DNA of 64,000 nucleotides, taken from Arachis hypogaea. Its lineage: Eukaryota; Streptophyta; Magnoliopsida; Fabales; Fabaceae. The stretch spans positions 92,890,693 to 92,954,692 of the forward strand of contig NC_092045.1 of NCBI RefSeq assembly GCF_003086295.3, given 5' to 3'. Numbering within the stretch: position 1 is the stretch's first letter; every line of letters begins with the position of its first letter. The position numbers and the translations under genes are program-made. The notes under the pieces were generated by a model. That model did not search any database and was not told where the DNA came from. It saw nothing but the letters and a program-made list of their open reading frames with translations. This document shows, piece by piece, positions 1 to 11,140 of this stretch.

Positions 1-342
1 TTGATTATGAAAGTATCAATTTGGTTGATTTTTGGGTGACAGAAGAGGTTGTTGAGAAACTATTACTTTGTGAGTATTATAGTTTATTTTCTGATTATTT
101 ATTACAATAGTTTTAATTTTTAACTTATTGATAACATGCTATATATTTTGTTAGATGGTTTTAATGTTGATTTTCATCAAAGTGGTGGTGGTGGTAGGAT
201 GGTAGTAATATTACATTTTATGCTGCATCACTTGATTTTTGTAGTCCAAGTGGCGGAAATGAAGGTGATGATGATCTCAATGATGCAAATCTACAGCAAG
301 TTTTGGTGGATTTTGATGATTGATTACAAACTCGAATGTTGA
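1..342 (+). pseudogene. C-terminal remnant of a hAT-type transposase
   Basis: The first codons read DYESINLVDFWVTEE, which resembles the tail of plant hAT (zf-BED/dimerisation domain) transposases, where a 'YE.I...EFW' element precedes an acidic C-terminus. In another frame, about 195-321, the reading is an acidic tail ending in LQQVLVDFDD and a stop. A frameshift inside the GGT-repeat near 183-196, or a short intron (GTGAGT near 70, TTTTGTTAG near 153), would be needed to join the pieces. The catalytic parts lie outside the window. An unrelated chance ORF cannot be ruled out. Confidence 0.35.
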
Positions 343-599
343 CATTTTATATTTGGTTGTTTCTTTTGTTGTTTGATTTTTGAGGGTGTATTTAAATGAG
401 ATTATAACATTCTGGTTTATGTATTACTTTTAATTTGGATGACATTTTAAAATTTATATTAGACTATAATTATGTTTTAATGTGCTTATTTATATTTTAT
501 TATAAAATAATTTTTTCAATTGAATTACAGTCAAACCAGTTGAACCAATAAATCAGTAGTTAGAACGATTCGATGATCGGTTTGATTTTCAGAACCTTG
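1..599 (+). mobile_element. Right (3') end of a hAT-like DNA transposon, cut by window start
   Basis: The stretch ends with GATTTTCAGAACCTTG at 584-599, which resembles the terminal inverted repeat (CAAGGTTCTGAAAA on the other strand) of a common plant hAT family. The preceding 60 bases, with 'aaccagttgaacca'-type repeats, are typical subterminal sequence of such elements. A possible transposase C-terminus lies at 1-342. The left end is outside the window, so the 8 bp target duplication cannot be checked. Recognition of the family is from memory and is moderate. Confidence 0.5.
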
Positions 600-2387
600 C
601 TTGCAGCAAAGAAAAAGAAGGAACGAGGGACATTTTTTAAACAGAAACTAGGGACGAGAAAAGGGCCTGCCACGCCGCCACAAGCACCCGTTATCCACTT
701 TTTGAGAGAGGACACGTTGACTTCATCTGTATTGAACCTTAAGGTAATGAACCTAAATCAGATTTAAGACTATGATAATGGCTTAGCTTGAGTCATTGCT
801 ATAGAAAAAATATTATACTATTAAATATTATAACATTTAGTATATAAAAATTTGAATATACTTACAAAAATTTTTTAATTCAAATTAAGAAAATTTTCTA
901 ATAATCTTTTTTCTCTCTTTTAATTTTAAATGTTATTTATAATGTAATGAAAAAAATAAAAAATAACAACAATAACTCACATAAATAAAATAGATCATCC
1001 TAATATATATATAATATTATATAAGATTATTATATATGATAAATAATTTTTTTTTAATGACCACAGTTTAATTTATGTATAAATCAACTTATCTTTATAA
1101 CATATGATTTATTGCATAATTTTTCTACGCTTAATATGGGTAAATTATTATGTAAAATAAATATTAATTATTTTTTATATTAAAAATCATTAAAATTTTT
1201 ATTTTAATTATAATTTTATAAAATATTTATAGTAATAATTAATATATTTTTTATGTAAATTTTTTTAATAAAAAATTTTATATATTTTTATATATTATCC
1301 GTATACGACACATATATACACCGTTAGTTACTTAGTTTTATAAAGAATGAGTGTTATGATCAATATGGTACTATAAATTCAATACAATCCTAGTTAACTC
1401 ACATGTATGATATTTATTACTACTAAATCCACTTTAGACAATTTGATAAAGTTTTACATTCATATGAACCATATTTAATGTGAGCTCTGCAAACAATGCA
1501 ATTAATTATAGTTATTTACTTAACATATTTTTCATATACATTAAATGTCTTATGAGAATATATTCTACATTATTATTAAAGCCTTTTGACTATTTCCCTA
1601 ACACGCAATGTTATGCTTAGATAAAGTTAGTAATTCTAGCCATATATATGACATGTATATATAATAAGTCCAAAGCTAATGTCACATTAACATAGCAAAT
1701 CCCCACCAATTGAAAAGCATTCCCTATTATTATTATATTTATTTGTTTTGTACGTCCAATCCATAATTAAGTTTTAAGTACCGAATTTCGTTTTCACCTT
1801 ATTGTTATGATTAACCATCCCCAGACAAGTAGGCAACCAGTGTCAAATCTTCTATAAGAATTTTGAGGCATAACCTATTATTGTATTTTTTTAATCTTAA
1901 GTAACGTAATAGGCCATTCCCTTATTCCGTTCCAAATAAATAAATAAGACAAGAGTATATATAGGATAATATTATATGATTAATAAAATTTATTATTTTT
2001 ATTAATATTTAATTAATATCTTATATTTTAAATATTAATTTTTAAATTTTAACTCCTAATGATATAAAATAAAGTATTAATTAATATTAATAACAAATAT
2101 ATATATATATAGTATTTATAATTTTTTTAAAATATCATTAAAATTAAAATAATATTTTTTATTATTTAATAATATTTTAAAAAAATATTACTAAAATTAT
2201 ATTATCAAAATATAAAAACATATCATTTTAAGTTTAACAATATTTACATAGTTACAATAACTGCCATAAAAATAAAAATACTAAAATTCACCTATCGGAA
2301 AAATTGCCATGATAAAAAAAATAGTTGGTGTTCTTCTACCATTGCAAGGAGTCACATTCCTGATGTGGAAACTTGTTTCATAATACC
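600..2387. other. AT-rich spacer, no gene recognised
   Basis: Mostly A/T tracts and short TA repeats. The slightly GC-richer 600-730 segment holds a 64-codon open frame with no recognisable domain. I see no repeat with clear ends here. Confidence 0.6.
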
Positions 2388-2428
2388 AAGGGATTATGAG
2401 CTAATTAAGTCTCAAAGTGACTTTTGAA

Positions 2429-2591
2429 AGAGTAAAGTGTTGTTTTTGTCCCCAACATTTGGGGTAAATCTTAAAATTGTCCCTAACGTTTTATTTGTCC
2501 TATTTTTGTCCCCAACGTTTCAAAATTGATTCAATATTACCCCACCGTTAATTCCACTCACGGAACACTAACGGAGATACCTACGTGGACG
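2429..2591 (+). repeat. Left TIR of MULE-1
   Basis: Inverted match to 5997-6158, with only scattered substitutions by eye. Confidence 0.88.
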
Positions 2592-3076
2592 CGTGACGTT
2601 AGTCACCCCAAACTTGTGTATTGAATGGGGGTTCACTTTGCGCGTAATGTTTTCTTTTACCATACGAAACGCTTGCATAAGAAAAACGAAACACTTCACA
2701 GTCCACCCACACCTACTGAACCCTATCGATTATTTCTCATCTGTTCTTCGTGCTCGAGAACAAAGGAAGAAGACGGATTGAAGGGAGTTGGTGGTTTGGT
2801 GCTCCCTACAGACGAGAGCTTTGCCCCATCTTGGTGGTACTGAAAACTTTGAAATGGCACAGAGCGAAAAGGTATGTGTAATGTATGTTTGATTTTCGTT
2901 TGACTGGAATAGTTCATGCAAGTAAAGATGTTAATGCATAGGATTTCTGCGATTGCAATGTTACTGTTTTTAGGGTTTGGGGTTTTTGATTTAAGTAGAA
3001 TCTTTTGAACCTATGTAGCAAGAACATTGATTATCGTTGTTTTATGGTTTGTGTAATAGGAATAGTAGCGGAAGAG

Positions 3077-4930
3077 ATGAGTCATTTTAGTGTTAAAATT
3101 TATCACCAGTGGATGTTTTGGCTTGAAGGAGGTACTGTTAGGTATTTGGGTGGGGAGACGTCCATTATAGACTACTGTGATGAGGATGAATGGAGTTTGA
3201 TTGAGGTGTATGAAATAGTGAGTAGACATGGGTATTTGAAGAAGGATATTGCTGTGATGTGGTATAAAGGTGTGAATGCTGGGTTAGAGGAAGGATTGAC
3301 CATGCTTAAAACCAACAAAGATGCAATGGATATGGCAAGAATTGGGGTAAAGGATGACATGGTTGAGGTTTATGTTGTGCACAAGACAAGTGAGGTGGGA
3401 GAAGTTGTGCAACCTGGGCAAATTACTGCTCCTGTTGAAGAAGGTGATCAAGCTGGGCTGGCCCAATTATTGTGTATGATGGCCCTGGTGTTAGGTCAAA
3501 GGCAGCTATTGATGGGCCTACTGATGGACCTACTGATGGGCCTATTGAAGTGATGATGCTGTTGAAAAAGAGGAGGAGGGGAGTGAGACATCTGAAGATG
3601 ATGACTATGAACCCAGGGAAAGTGAAAGCTCATGGACTTTTGATTCGATTGCTAGGAATGCATCAACTCACAGCCTTGGTAGTCTTGATTTTGGTGACAG
3701 TGATGATGACAGGGAGGGAGCTGAAGGCTTAGTAGATGTGAACATCACAGAAGAGGGGAAAAAACAGTCTACACCCAATCAGTCTCATGGTCAATCATCA
3801 CAACCAGCTACACGAAATCTTGGTAAGGAAAAAATTGTAGGGGGATTTGGTGATGAGGATACAGGTTATAACAGTGAGGAGTTCCTAGATACTCCATTTA
3901 GTGATGATGAGGATGACACGGAAAAGAGGTATACCATACACAGGCAGTTGAAGAACATGAGTGAATACACTTGGGAGGTGGAAACTTTGTATGTGTCAAG
4001 GGAGGAGTTCAAAGACTGTGCCACTGCATATGCTGTCAGTAGTAGCAGGGGTTTGAGATTCACAAAGGTGATCTGAAAAGGGTTAAAGTGGAGTGCGTGG
4101 AGGGATGTGAGTGGTACGCATAGTGTGAAAAGATGAAGCATGAGCGAAGTTGGCAGTTGAAGAGTTGCAACAACAAGCACAATTGCTCTAGGGAATTGAA
4201 GATTAGAATCATGCATGCAAAGTGGCTAAGTAAGGTTTTCTTGAACAAAATTGCTGAGAACCCCAAGATTAAGTTAACCACATTAATGAGGAAAGCATAC
4301 ACAAAATGGAATGTGGAGTTGACCAAATCTAAGGCCTCTAGGGTCAGACAGTTTGCTCTGGATAAGTTGGAGGGCACATATGTGGAGCAGTACAGAAGAT
4401 TGTACGACTACTGTCATGAGATACTAAGGACCAACCCTGGGTCATCAGTGCATCTGAAAGTTCAGAGGCCTCCTGAGTTTGCTTCTGAGAGACCAGTGTC
4501 AGGGGTAGATTTAAGACCCAGGTTTGAGAGGATCTATGTGATGTTGGATGCTTGTAGGAGGAGTTTTATGGCTTGTAGGCCAATGATTGGGTTGGACAGG
4601 TGTTTTCTGAAAACACCTTATGGAGGTTGGCTCCTGACTGCAATGTGTTGGGACCCAAACGATCAAATCCTGCCAATAGCATATACAGTTGTGAAAGCTG
4701 AAACTAAGGACTCATGGACATGGTTTCTACAGCACCTATGTGATGACCTGGGACTTGACAAAATCAAGACCTGCACCTTCATGTCTGACCAATAGAAGGT
4801 GCATGTGTTTTATTTTGGTTGATACTTAATTACAAGTATCAATAACAACTCCAAGGGTTCTGCCAAGCCCAGTGAAGAGGGTGACCCAGTCTCAGCTCAA
4901 GTTCATGGCCAGGACACCACCAAGAGTATG
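3077..4930 (+). pseudogene. MULE transposase (mudrA type), frameshifted and truncated
   Basis: This would encode the DDE transposase that cuts and joins the element ends. Parts in order: an N-terminal PB1-like region (3077-3400; MSHFSVKIYHQWMF, then an acidic 'YCDEDEWSLIEVYEI' stretch), a poorly conserved acidic linker (3550-3950), the MuDR-type DNA-binding region (about 3990-4260; 'KSCNNKHNCSRELKIRIMH'), and the start of the MULE catalytic domain (about 4585-4795; 'MIGLDRCFLKTPYGG', 'WTWFLQHL', 'TFMSDQ'). The frame changes near 3470-3550 and near 4063, with a stop near 4121. A TAG follows 'MSDQ' at 4793, after which the remaining catalytic part and the SWIM zinc finger are missing. A short piece of the C-terminus appears to resume near 4858-4930. 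ATG 3077 is the first methionine before the conserved block. A small 5' exon at 2854-2871 (ATGGCACAGAGCGAAAAG, then GTATGT) is possible. Confidence 0.8.
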
Positions 4931-5380
4931 GAAGAATGTGGAATGACTTTGTTTTACTTGTTACAACTTTTGTATTTTATCTTTTGTATCAGCCTAAGAA
5001 CTATGGTTGTTGGTTTCACTAATTTCAATTTGGTTTTGCTGCTGCTACTACAAACAAACTGTTTAGCATCTATGTTAACTTATATTTTCAGTTCTAAGAC
5101 ATCTACTTAGGAATGTATGTATCTTAAGTTTCTGACTATTGCCTATCTATGCCATATGGTTGAGGTTAATGCTTTATATTGGCTCTGTTTCACTGTTTCG
5201 TTTAATGATTTCTGCTGATAGTTACCTCCCTGTTTGTACCATGAGAATGTAAACTGAACATATAAAAGTGGATAACAACAAATTTTCATTCAAATTCATT
5301 CAATCAACAGGTTACATTACACACCAAAATACAGACAACACATTGCCAACACATTACACTAGCCACTATGTTCTACAGCC

Positions 5381-5850
5381 TTAATGCAAAAAGAACCTCC
5401 CATTTCTTGTTGATGAAAATTTTTCACACAGTAAAATTATAACACATGTCCATCCAACCAGACCAACTGCTACTGCCATTCTCAACATCCTATCAACTGT
5501 TGTCACTTTACCCTTCAAGCCTATGATTCTTATTTTCAATCGAGCAACTTGTGGCTCTTGCTCCGACTCTGTCCACACAAAGTACCCACACTGTTCTCCA
5601 ATCTAGGCAAAAACCAAAAGAGAATCCCAATCAGAAAACCAAATAACAGCCATATCCAGATGCAAAGTTTTCCACTTACCCCATAGTTAACACAACCCCA
5701 AAACCTCCGTCCCGGATTTTTTGCCATTGATGAAGTCGCAAGCACTGGCCTCTCTCCACAGTAACAAATTGTTCTCCGTCGACGACCTTGGCTGCTGTTT
5801 CGACCTGAAGCAAAGCTACTACTCACCACCTAGGAGCCCTGCAAAGCCAT
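5381..5850 (-). pseudogene. Two-exon gene for a small GRF zinc-finger, single-membrane-span protein
   Basis: Exon 1 runs 5850-5680 and exon 2 5602-5381, with a 77 bp intron bearing GTAAGT and CCTAG and a phase 0 junction. The spliced frame completes a zf-GRF finger: CYCG, then NPGRRFWGC, then, across the junction, CGYFVW, giving the usual C-x-C...C...C ligands and the GRF-like 'GRRF' core. After it come a short basic/heptad-like stretch (KIRIIGLKGKVTTVDRML) and a hydrophobic segment (MAVAVGLVGWTCVIILL) that could span a membrane or act as a tail anchor. The only upstream ATG (5850-5848) is followed after six codons by TAG (5832-5830), so the copy is probably dead, or it starts at a downstream non-ATG codon. 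It lies inside MULE-1, convergent with the transposase, and is not an obvious host gene fragment. Function unknown; GRF fingers are generally linked to nucleic-acid binding. Confidence 0.7.
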
Positions 5851-5996
5851 GACTCAGCAATCAACTGCAACAGAGACGGCGATGGTGAGAAGGAGAAAGC
5901 TTGCCAAATTAAATTAAATTTAAATTAAATTTTTATTTTTTTCCAAATTCTCAGTAACGGTCACCAGGGGGAAAGCTTGCCAGAGTGGACAAAGGC

Positions 5997-6158
5997 ATCC
6001 ACATAGGCATCTCCGTTAGTGTTCCGTGAGTGGAATTAACGGTGGGGTAACATTGAATCAATTTTGGAACGTTGGGGACAAAAATAGGACGAACGAAACG
6101 TTAGGGACAATGTCAGGACTTACCCCAAACATTGGGGACAAAAACAACACTTTACTCT
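5997..6158 (-). repeat. Right TIR of MULE-1
   Basis: Inverted match to 2429-2591. Confidence 0.88.
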
Positions 6159-6310
6159 TTTTGAAATTACACTCGAGAATTAAAATAGTCTCTGAAGTAA
6201 ATAATTACTCATATTCATCCGTGAAGTTACACTTCAAAATTCAAAATCATCCTTCAAGCATTTTTTGTCAAATAGGTACCATTGAAAAGTTGATGTGGAC
6301 TCCTTTCTAA
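6159..6310 (+). repeat. Left terminal inverted repeat of MULE-2 (main part)
   Basis: It pairs with the right repeat at 8923-9091 at roughly 75-80% by eye. Its first ~30 bases lie on the other side of the nested MULE at 2398-2428. Confidence 0.75.
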
Positions 6311-6991
6311 CATGCTAATAAGTCCTAAACGACGTAGTATTCGATTTGGTGCCTAAATTGTGCCAAACCACATCATTTTCTTCAAAAATTTACATTAACC
6401 CTTCCCTCAAATGTTGATCAAACCTTTTTTCTCCCATCCCCCCCACATTAGAATCAAAGACATTTCTTCTCCTTGTTATTCTTCAATGGCGTTGTACTGA
6501 GTGTTGTCACTGCAGTGACTCCCTTCGAAAACGACTAATCTCCACAGTCAACTATATCGTCGTTAACATTGACAGGGTGTGTTAGAGATGAAAGTCATTA
6601 ACAGAGGTAAGCAAAATTGAAAAGAGGAAGGCATAGGAGATGCTCTGTTTTTTTTGTTAATGTTGTTAATGTATTTATTTTCGCAATTAAATATGGTTAT
6701 TTATGATTTTTTCTGTGGATTTGCATGTTGTTATTCTGTAGTTTGCGGTAGAGTTTGATGGGAACTAGATTTTTTGGTGGCTAGGGTAAAATTAATTCTT
6801 TGATTAGAGGTTGTTTGTTATGTCTAATTGATGTTCAATATTCTTATAGTTTGAGTTTGATGTGTTAGTGGTAATGTGGTCTAGGGTTGAATACATTTAC
6901 TGTTAACTGGATCGATTTATGTTTTGCTTGTGGTTTTAATAATGTTGTTGATAATACTAAGCGTTATCATTCACTTTTGTTCAATTTGTAG

Positions 6992-8770
6992 ATGGATAAT
7001 CCTCTCATTACCATCATATATCACCATAGAGGGACATTTAACACAGAATTAGATGAAAGTGTGTCTTACATTGGTGGACAAATTTTTAAGTTGTTTAGAC
7101 TTGATGTAGACACACTAAATGTCTTCTCAGTTCTGGACTACCACAAACACATTGGTTATGACATGGTGACTAAATGCTGGTGGTTAGTTCCTAATAGGCC
7201 TTTGAAGATTGGTCTCCGAACTATCATACGGGATAAAGAGATGTGTTTCATGCTCAAAGGAGCAAAGGAGTTGTCCATATGTACTATAAGTATGGAATCT
7301 CTGAACCTATTTTTAATGAAGAAGAAGAACCAATGTCTAAAGAAAAAGAGTTGATCTTAGAACTAACTCCTAATCTAAACCAGAATAGCGCCACCCCAAA
7401 ACCAATTCCCACGACAAAGTCAAATCCAGAACCAACCCACACAACTAGCCCCACCCCAAATCCAGTAAATTTTGAAGATGTTAGCTCCACCCCAAAAACA
7501 ATTCCCACAACAAAATCTAATAGTAAATTCAGTCCAAGACCTAAACCAAAGATCCAACCCACTGTAAAACCTGTTTGTGCATCAAACCCACCAGCAAAAT
7601 CAAAGACCCAACCCTCCACTAAAGACAAAGGTTCAACCACTACAAAACTTATTAATAGCCCAACCTAAAAAGGTCCAATAAGTCTAGTCCACAAAAGAGA
7701 TACCTCTAAAAAAAGTATAGCAACAAATGCTATGAGGCACTTAATAAGAGTAGCTGCTAATGATACTCTAAAAAGATAATCTAGTAAGGGTAAAGAGGCC
7801 CAAGTTATGACAGTGATGTTGTCTAGTTCAGATGAATCATCGAGCAGTCGTCATGACAGTTATGTTAGTGTAGAGGATGAATCATACATGCGTGGTTATG
7901 AGGAAGACTCCAGTGAAAAAAAGGAGTAATTGTCAACAAATCAATAAGACATGCAAAAGAATGATGTTAAATTGAGAAATACAGTAGCTATCAAGCTAAT
8001 TAGACAAAAGAGATCAACTATGACAAAGAATGATGAAATGGTGTGTGCAGACTCTGGCACTGTGAATGATGAACTATTTTTTGGACTAGTTCCTGAATTT
8101 GGTGATATAGCACCATTTTATGAGGTTCGGGATGGAGTTTATGAGGAATTTGATGGTGGAGATTTATGGCTCTCGGAGAAAATATAGACTCCTCCGAATT
8201 CTAAGGATGGCTTGGAAGAGGGTGATTTAGATGAGGTATTCCCTATGTTCAGAGAAGGAGGGAGTTTTGGAGTGTTTAAACTTGAGGTTTGAATGACATT
8301 TAATACAAAGATAGAGTTCAAAAAGGTTGTGCATGAATATTGATTCAATAAGGTAGGAGGATCTGGTTTAAGAAGAATGATAGTATAAGGATTAGAGTTG
8401 TGTGTAATTAAGGGTGAGGGTTGTGGTTGGGTTGTGTATGCATCTAGGAACAGTGAAGACAATTGCTGACAAATCAAGATTTTTATGGATGACCACACAT
8501 GCGCAAGAGAGATTAAGCAATAGACTAGCTAATAGAAAATGGCTAGTTTGCAAATTGGTAAAAAAAAGCTAACAAGGGTGATTTATGTCTGAACAAGTCC
8601 TCACTAACAAGGGCTTTAGGAGATGTTAGGGCCATTGCGTATGGAGATGTTGTTGCTCAATATGGAATAGTGAGGAATTATGGGTTGACATTGCTAAAGA
8701 GTAATCTTGGGTCTATTATGACTATTGGTGTTATACCTTAGCTTAATCCTGATGATGATCCTATCTTTGA
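6992..8770 (+). pseudogene. MULE-2 transposase, N-terminal half only, heavily decayed
   Basis: It starts MDNPLITIIYHHRGTF, the same PB1-like N-terminus as in MULE-1 and other plant mudrA genes. A frameshift near 7300 leads into a Pro/Thr-rich linker (7380-7668, 'TPKPIPTTKSNPEP'-type repeats). Later pieces read as an acidic region (7951-8187), an 'FxxFREG' element near 8245 and a MuDR DNA-binding region near 8290-8500 ('GCGWVVYASRNSED', 'DDHTCARE') with several stops. A last piece reads 'YGLTLLKSN' near 8680. Sequence then runs out into the right TIR. The DDE domain is absent, so this is a non-autonomous derivative. Confidence 0.75.
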
Positions 8771-8922
8771 AGATGGAAAAGAGAAGGTAAGAGAATAGAA
8801 GAAAAGAGAAGATAGGGGGACTGTAGAGAGTGATATTCAAATTAGGGGATTAGGGTTTTGAAATTTGCTATAAAAAAATTTACTAATCCACGTTAGCTAG
8901 TCGTTACCTGGCCCGCGTGTCA

Positions 8923-9091
8923 GAGAGGAGTCTACATCAGTTTTTCAATGATGCTTATTTGACGAAAAATTCTTGAAAGACGACTCTAGATTTCAGAGTA
9001 TAATTTCAGGAATGAATATAGGTAATTATTAATTTCAGGGACTACTTTGAGTTTTGAGTGTAATTTTAGATATCACTTTAAAGCTTAACTT
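8923..9091 (-). repeat. Right terminal inverted repeat of MULE-2
   Basis: Inverted match of 2398-2428 plus 6159-6310. The flanking AAGGGATTAT at 9092-9101 repeats 2388-2397. Confidence 0.75.
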
Positions 9092-9368
9092 AAGGGATTA
9101 TATATTGGATCGATGTAAACTACGATAAAGTATCACTACTTATTATCGGAGTAGTCTCTAAACTTTATTTTCTAATGAGAAACCTAAATTAAACTCTGCT
9201 AGATATTTATTATCGGACTATATATGTGTACAATTAAATTTACAATTTCTGAAAAAATGAAGTATTAAGTGAGATGCTTACAATTACTTATAAATTTAAC
9301 TCCTTGACATATAGACTAGGTTTAGCTTTCAAACTTTTTGGGTTGCCATATAATAATTGTAAAATTAA

Positions 9369-9719
9369 GGATAAAGTATATTTTTGTTCTTTAAGTTTGT
9401 TAAAAATTTTAAAAATATTCTTAAATTTTATTTATTTTTTAATTTTTATTTACATCAAATATATTCTTGATGACTAATTTTTTAAAAAATTTAGGATCAA
9501 TTCAGTAACAATTTTATAAGAACAACCAACAATACAGGTAAATAAGAAATAGTTGTTATCAATTATTATTGGATTAGTCCTAAATTTTTTAAATATTTAG
9601 TTGTCAGAGATATATTTAATACAAATAAAAAATTTTTGAGACAAAATTAAAATAAAATAAAATTTAAAAATATTTAAAAAATTTTAATAAATTTTTAAAA
9701 TAAAAAAATACTTTATCCT
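9369..9719. mobile_element. Foldback MITE, about 350 bp
   Basis: The ends GGATAAAGTATATTTTT and (inverted) AAAAAAATACTTTATCC are the tips of a long imperfect palindrome that spans the whole element. AAAATTAA lies on both sides (9361-9368 and 9720-9727), an 8 bp duplication that fits a hAT- or Mutator-derived MITE. It has no coding capacity. Confidence 0.7.
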
Positions 9720-9727
9720 AAAATTAA

Positions 9728-10595
9728 ATATCTAAAAACTGATAGTAATTTACGCTTTCCTCTTTTAATGGGGAAAAAAGAAACAATATATATTAGTATA
9801 ACAATATATGGCACAACACAACAATATCCACATGATCGCCTTATCTCGATTATGACTGGTAATTAAACTTGTCAATAAGTTTTATTGAGAAAAAAAATTA
9901 AAAATTAACTTTTTCTAATAGAAATTCAAGAAATTATGTCCTTCTCTCTTTTTTGTTTGAAAGTACAATTAAGAAATCAATTATATATCAACAAATATCA
10001 GAAATTCTTTTTAAAATTTTATTTTTAATTCATAATAGTTTTAAATAAATATCCAAAATTATATATAAAAAAATCTAAAATTACTAAAAAAAACCTCTAA
10101 AAGTAAATAAAATATCTAAAATCAATGATTGTTTTGTTGAAAATCATGAAAAGTATAAGTAATATAATTTTAGAATTAAAATCACATCTTAATAAGTTTG
10201 AGTGAAAAAGAATGTAAATAAAAAAATTATTTAAAAAATTAATTGAAATTGGCTATAAAAAAATTGACTCTAATCCTTGTAATTTTTTTTAAAATTTTAT
10301 TGACTAATTGATAACTAAAACTAAAGTAATTTACTTATTTAAATAATATTTTATTCAATCTCACAAGAAAGCGAACAAAAAGTAGTCAACTTTAGTTAAT
10401 AACTAAACAAATTCAATCATTCACTATCTTTTTTTTTTGAAATTACTCTTTTATTCATTCTTACTCTTTTCTCTTTTCTCACAATATTATAATTTCAACA
10501 CCATCACCAATCTCCTATTACACTACTGCAATTCAACTACCGACCGTCATAGCTGTAACCTATTATAACTCTAAACCCTAAATCTTAAATTCTAA
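9728..10595. other. AT-rich spacer
   Basis: Low-complexity A/T sequence, and near 10560-10595 'ctaaaccctaaatcttaaatt' runs. The same kind of 'taaatcttaaattt' sequence continues at 34427, beyond the copia element, as expected if the two were once contiguous. No gene seen. Confidence 0.6.
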
Positions 10596-10600
10596 CTTCC

Positions 10601-10841
10601 TGTTAAGAGTAGTTAGTTTGATGGTTTCTAATTGGTACTCTTTGGATTAGAGATTTGTTCTGTTTTTTCTCTTTTCTGTGTGCAGAGATTGCTCATTGTA
10701 AAGATATGACACATTATTAATCAATAATATCAGCCTTCTCTACAAGTCTAGGGTTCCATTTCTCTTTATTCTAGTTCTGTATAATTAAATTTAGTGCATG
10801 ATCTTCCTCTGATCATACCAAAGCTCAATACAAACCCTTCA
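10601..10841 (+). repeat. 5' LTR of the copia element
   Basis: 241 bp, TG...CA. It matches 34189-34421 at roughly 88-90% with small indels, so the element is old. Confidence 0.88.
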
Positions 10842-10855
10842 TGGTATCTAAAACC
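10842..10855 (+). other. Degenerate primer-binding site (initiator tRNA-Met type)
   Basis: TGGTATCTAAAACC directly abuts the LTR. The usual plant form is TGGTATCAGAGC. Confidence 0.65.
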
Positions 10856-10957
10856 ACTCACTTGTATGAATCAGTTTTTTTATCCTCATTTTTTAGCACA
10901 AACTCTTGAGTAATTCTCTATTCTTTCTCTTTTTCTTCTCTTTTTTCCTCCATTACC

Positions 10958-11140
10958 ATGTTAATCACCTTATCAAATTCATCTATCACCAAATGCTCAA
11001 TTTTATCAATTTTTGATAAATTGGTGGATAATAATTTCATGACCTGAAAATACCAGGTTCTTCTCACAATTCAAAGTCTCAGCCTTGAAGATCATTTGTA
11101 TCAATCCAAGGTTCCAACGCAATTTGAAGAAGATGTTGCC
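10958..11140 (+). pseudogene. copia gag, N-terminal piece
   Basis: ATG at 10958 opens a frame containing 'KLVDNNFMT' and 'KYQVLLTIQSLSLEDHL', the typical start of plant copia Gag (usually 'NFLTWKYQV'; here the Trp codon is TGA). The frame stops where the solo LTR enters at 11141. The next piece lies at 20756. Confidence 0.75.

Larger units (their letters stand above)
2429..6158 (+). mobile_element. Nested Mutator-like element (MULE-1) carrying transposase and a GRF-finger gene
   Basis: Terminal inverted repeats of about 162 bp (2429-2591 and 5997-6158) begin AGAGTAAAGTGTTG and contain 'tttttgtccccaac' and 'ttaattccactcacggaac'. They match over nearly their whole length. TTTTGAAA occurs at both junctions (2422-2429 and 6159-6166), consistent with a target duplication of 8-9 bp overlapping the TIR edge. 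The flanks join into a single MULE-2 TIR once this element is removed in thought, which proves nesting. Inside are a broken mudrA-type gene on + and a small two-exon gene on -, arranged tail to tail. Confidence 0.88.
2398..9091 (+). mobile_element. Outer Mutator-like element (MULE-2), interrupted by MULE-1
   Basis: Left and right ends are long inverted repeats of each other. Left: 2398-2428 continuing at 6159-6310. Right: 8923-9091. Both carry the order 'aaagtga', 'aaattacactc', 'taattatt', 'gtggactcc' (left) or its complement (right). The 10-mer AAGGGATTAT lies immediately outside on both sides (2388-2397 and 9092-9101), giving a target duplication of about 9-10 bp as expected for Mutator elements. 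The left TIR is split by the nested element at 2429-6158. The internal coding region (6992-8770) is a decayed transposase without the catalytic domain, so the element cannot move itself. Confidence 0.8.

Noticed and set aside
573..767. Small host gene after the hAT end
   Set aside because: 64 codons, no recognisable motif, start overlaps the hAT terminus.
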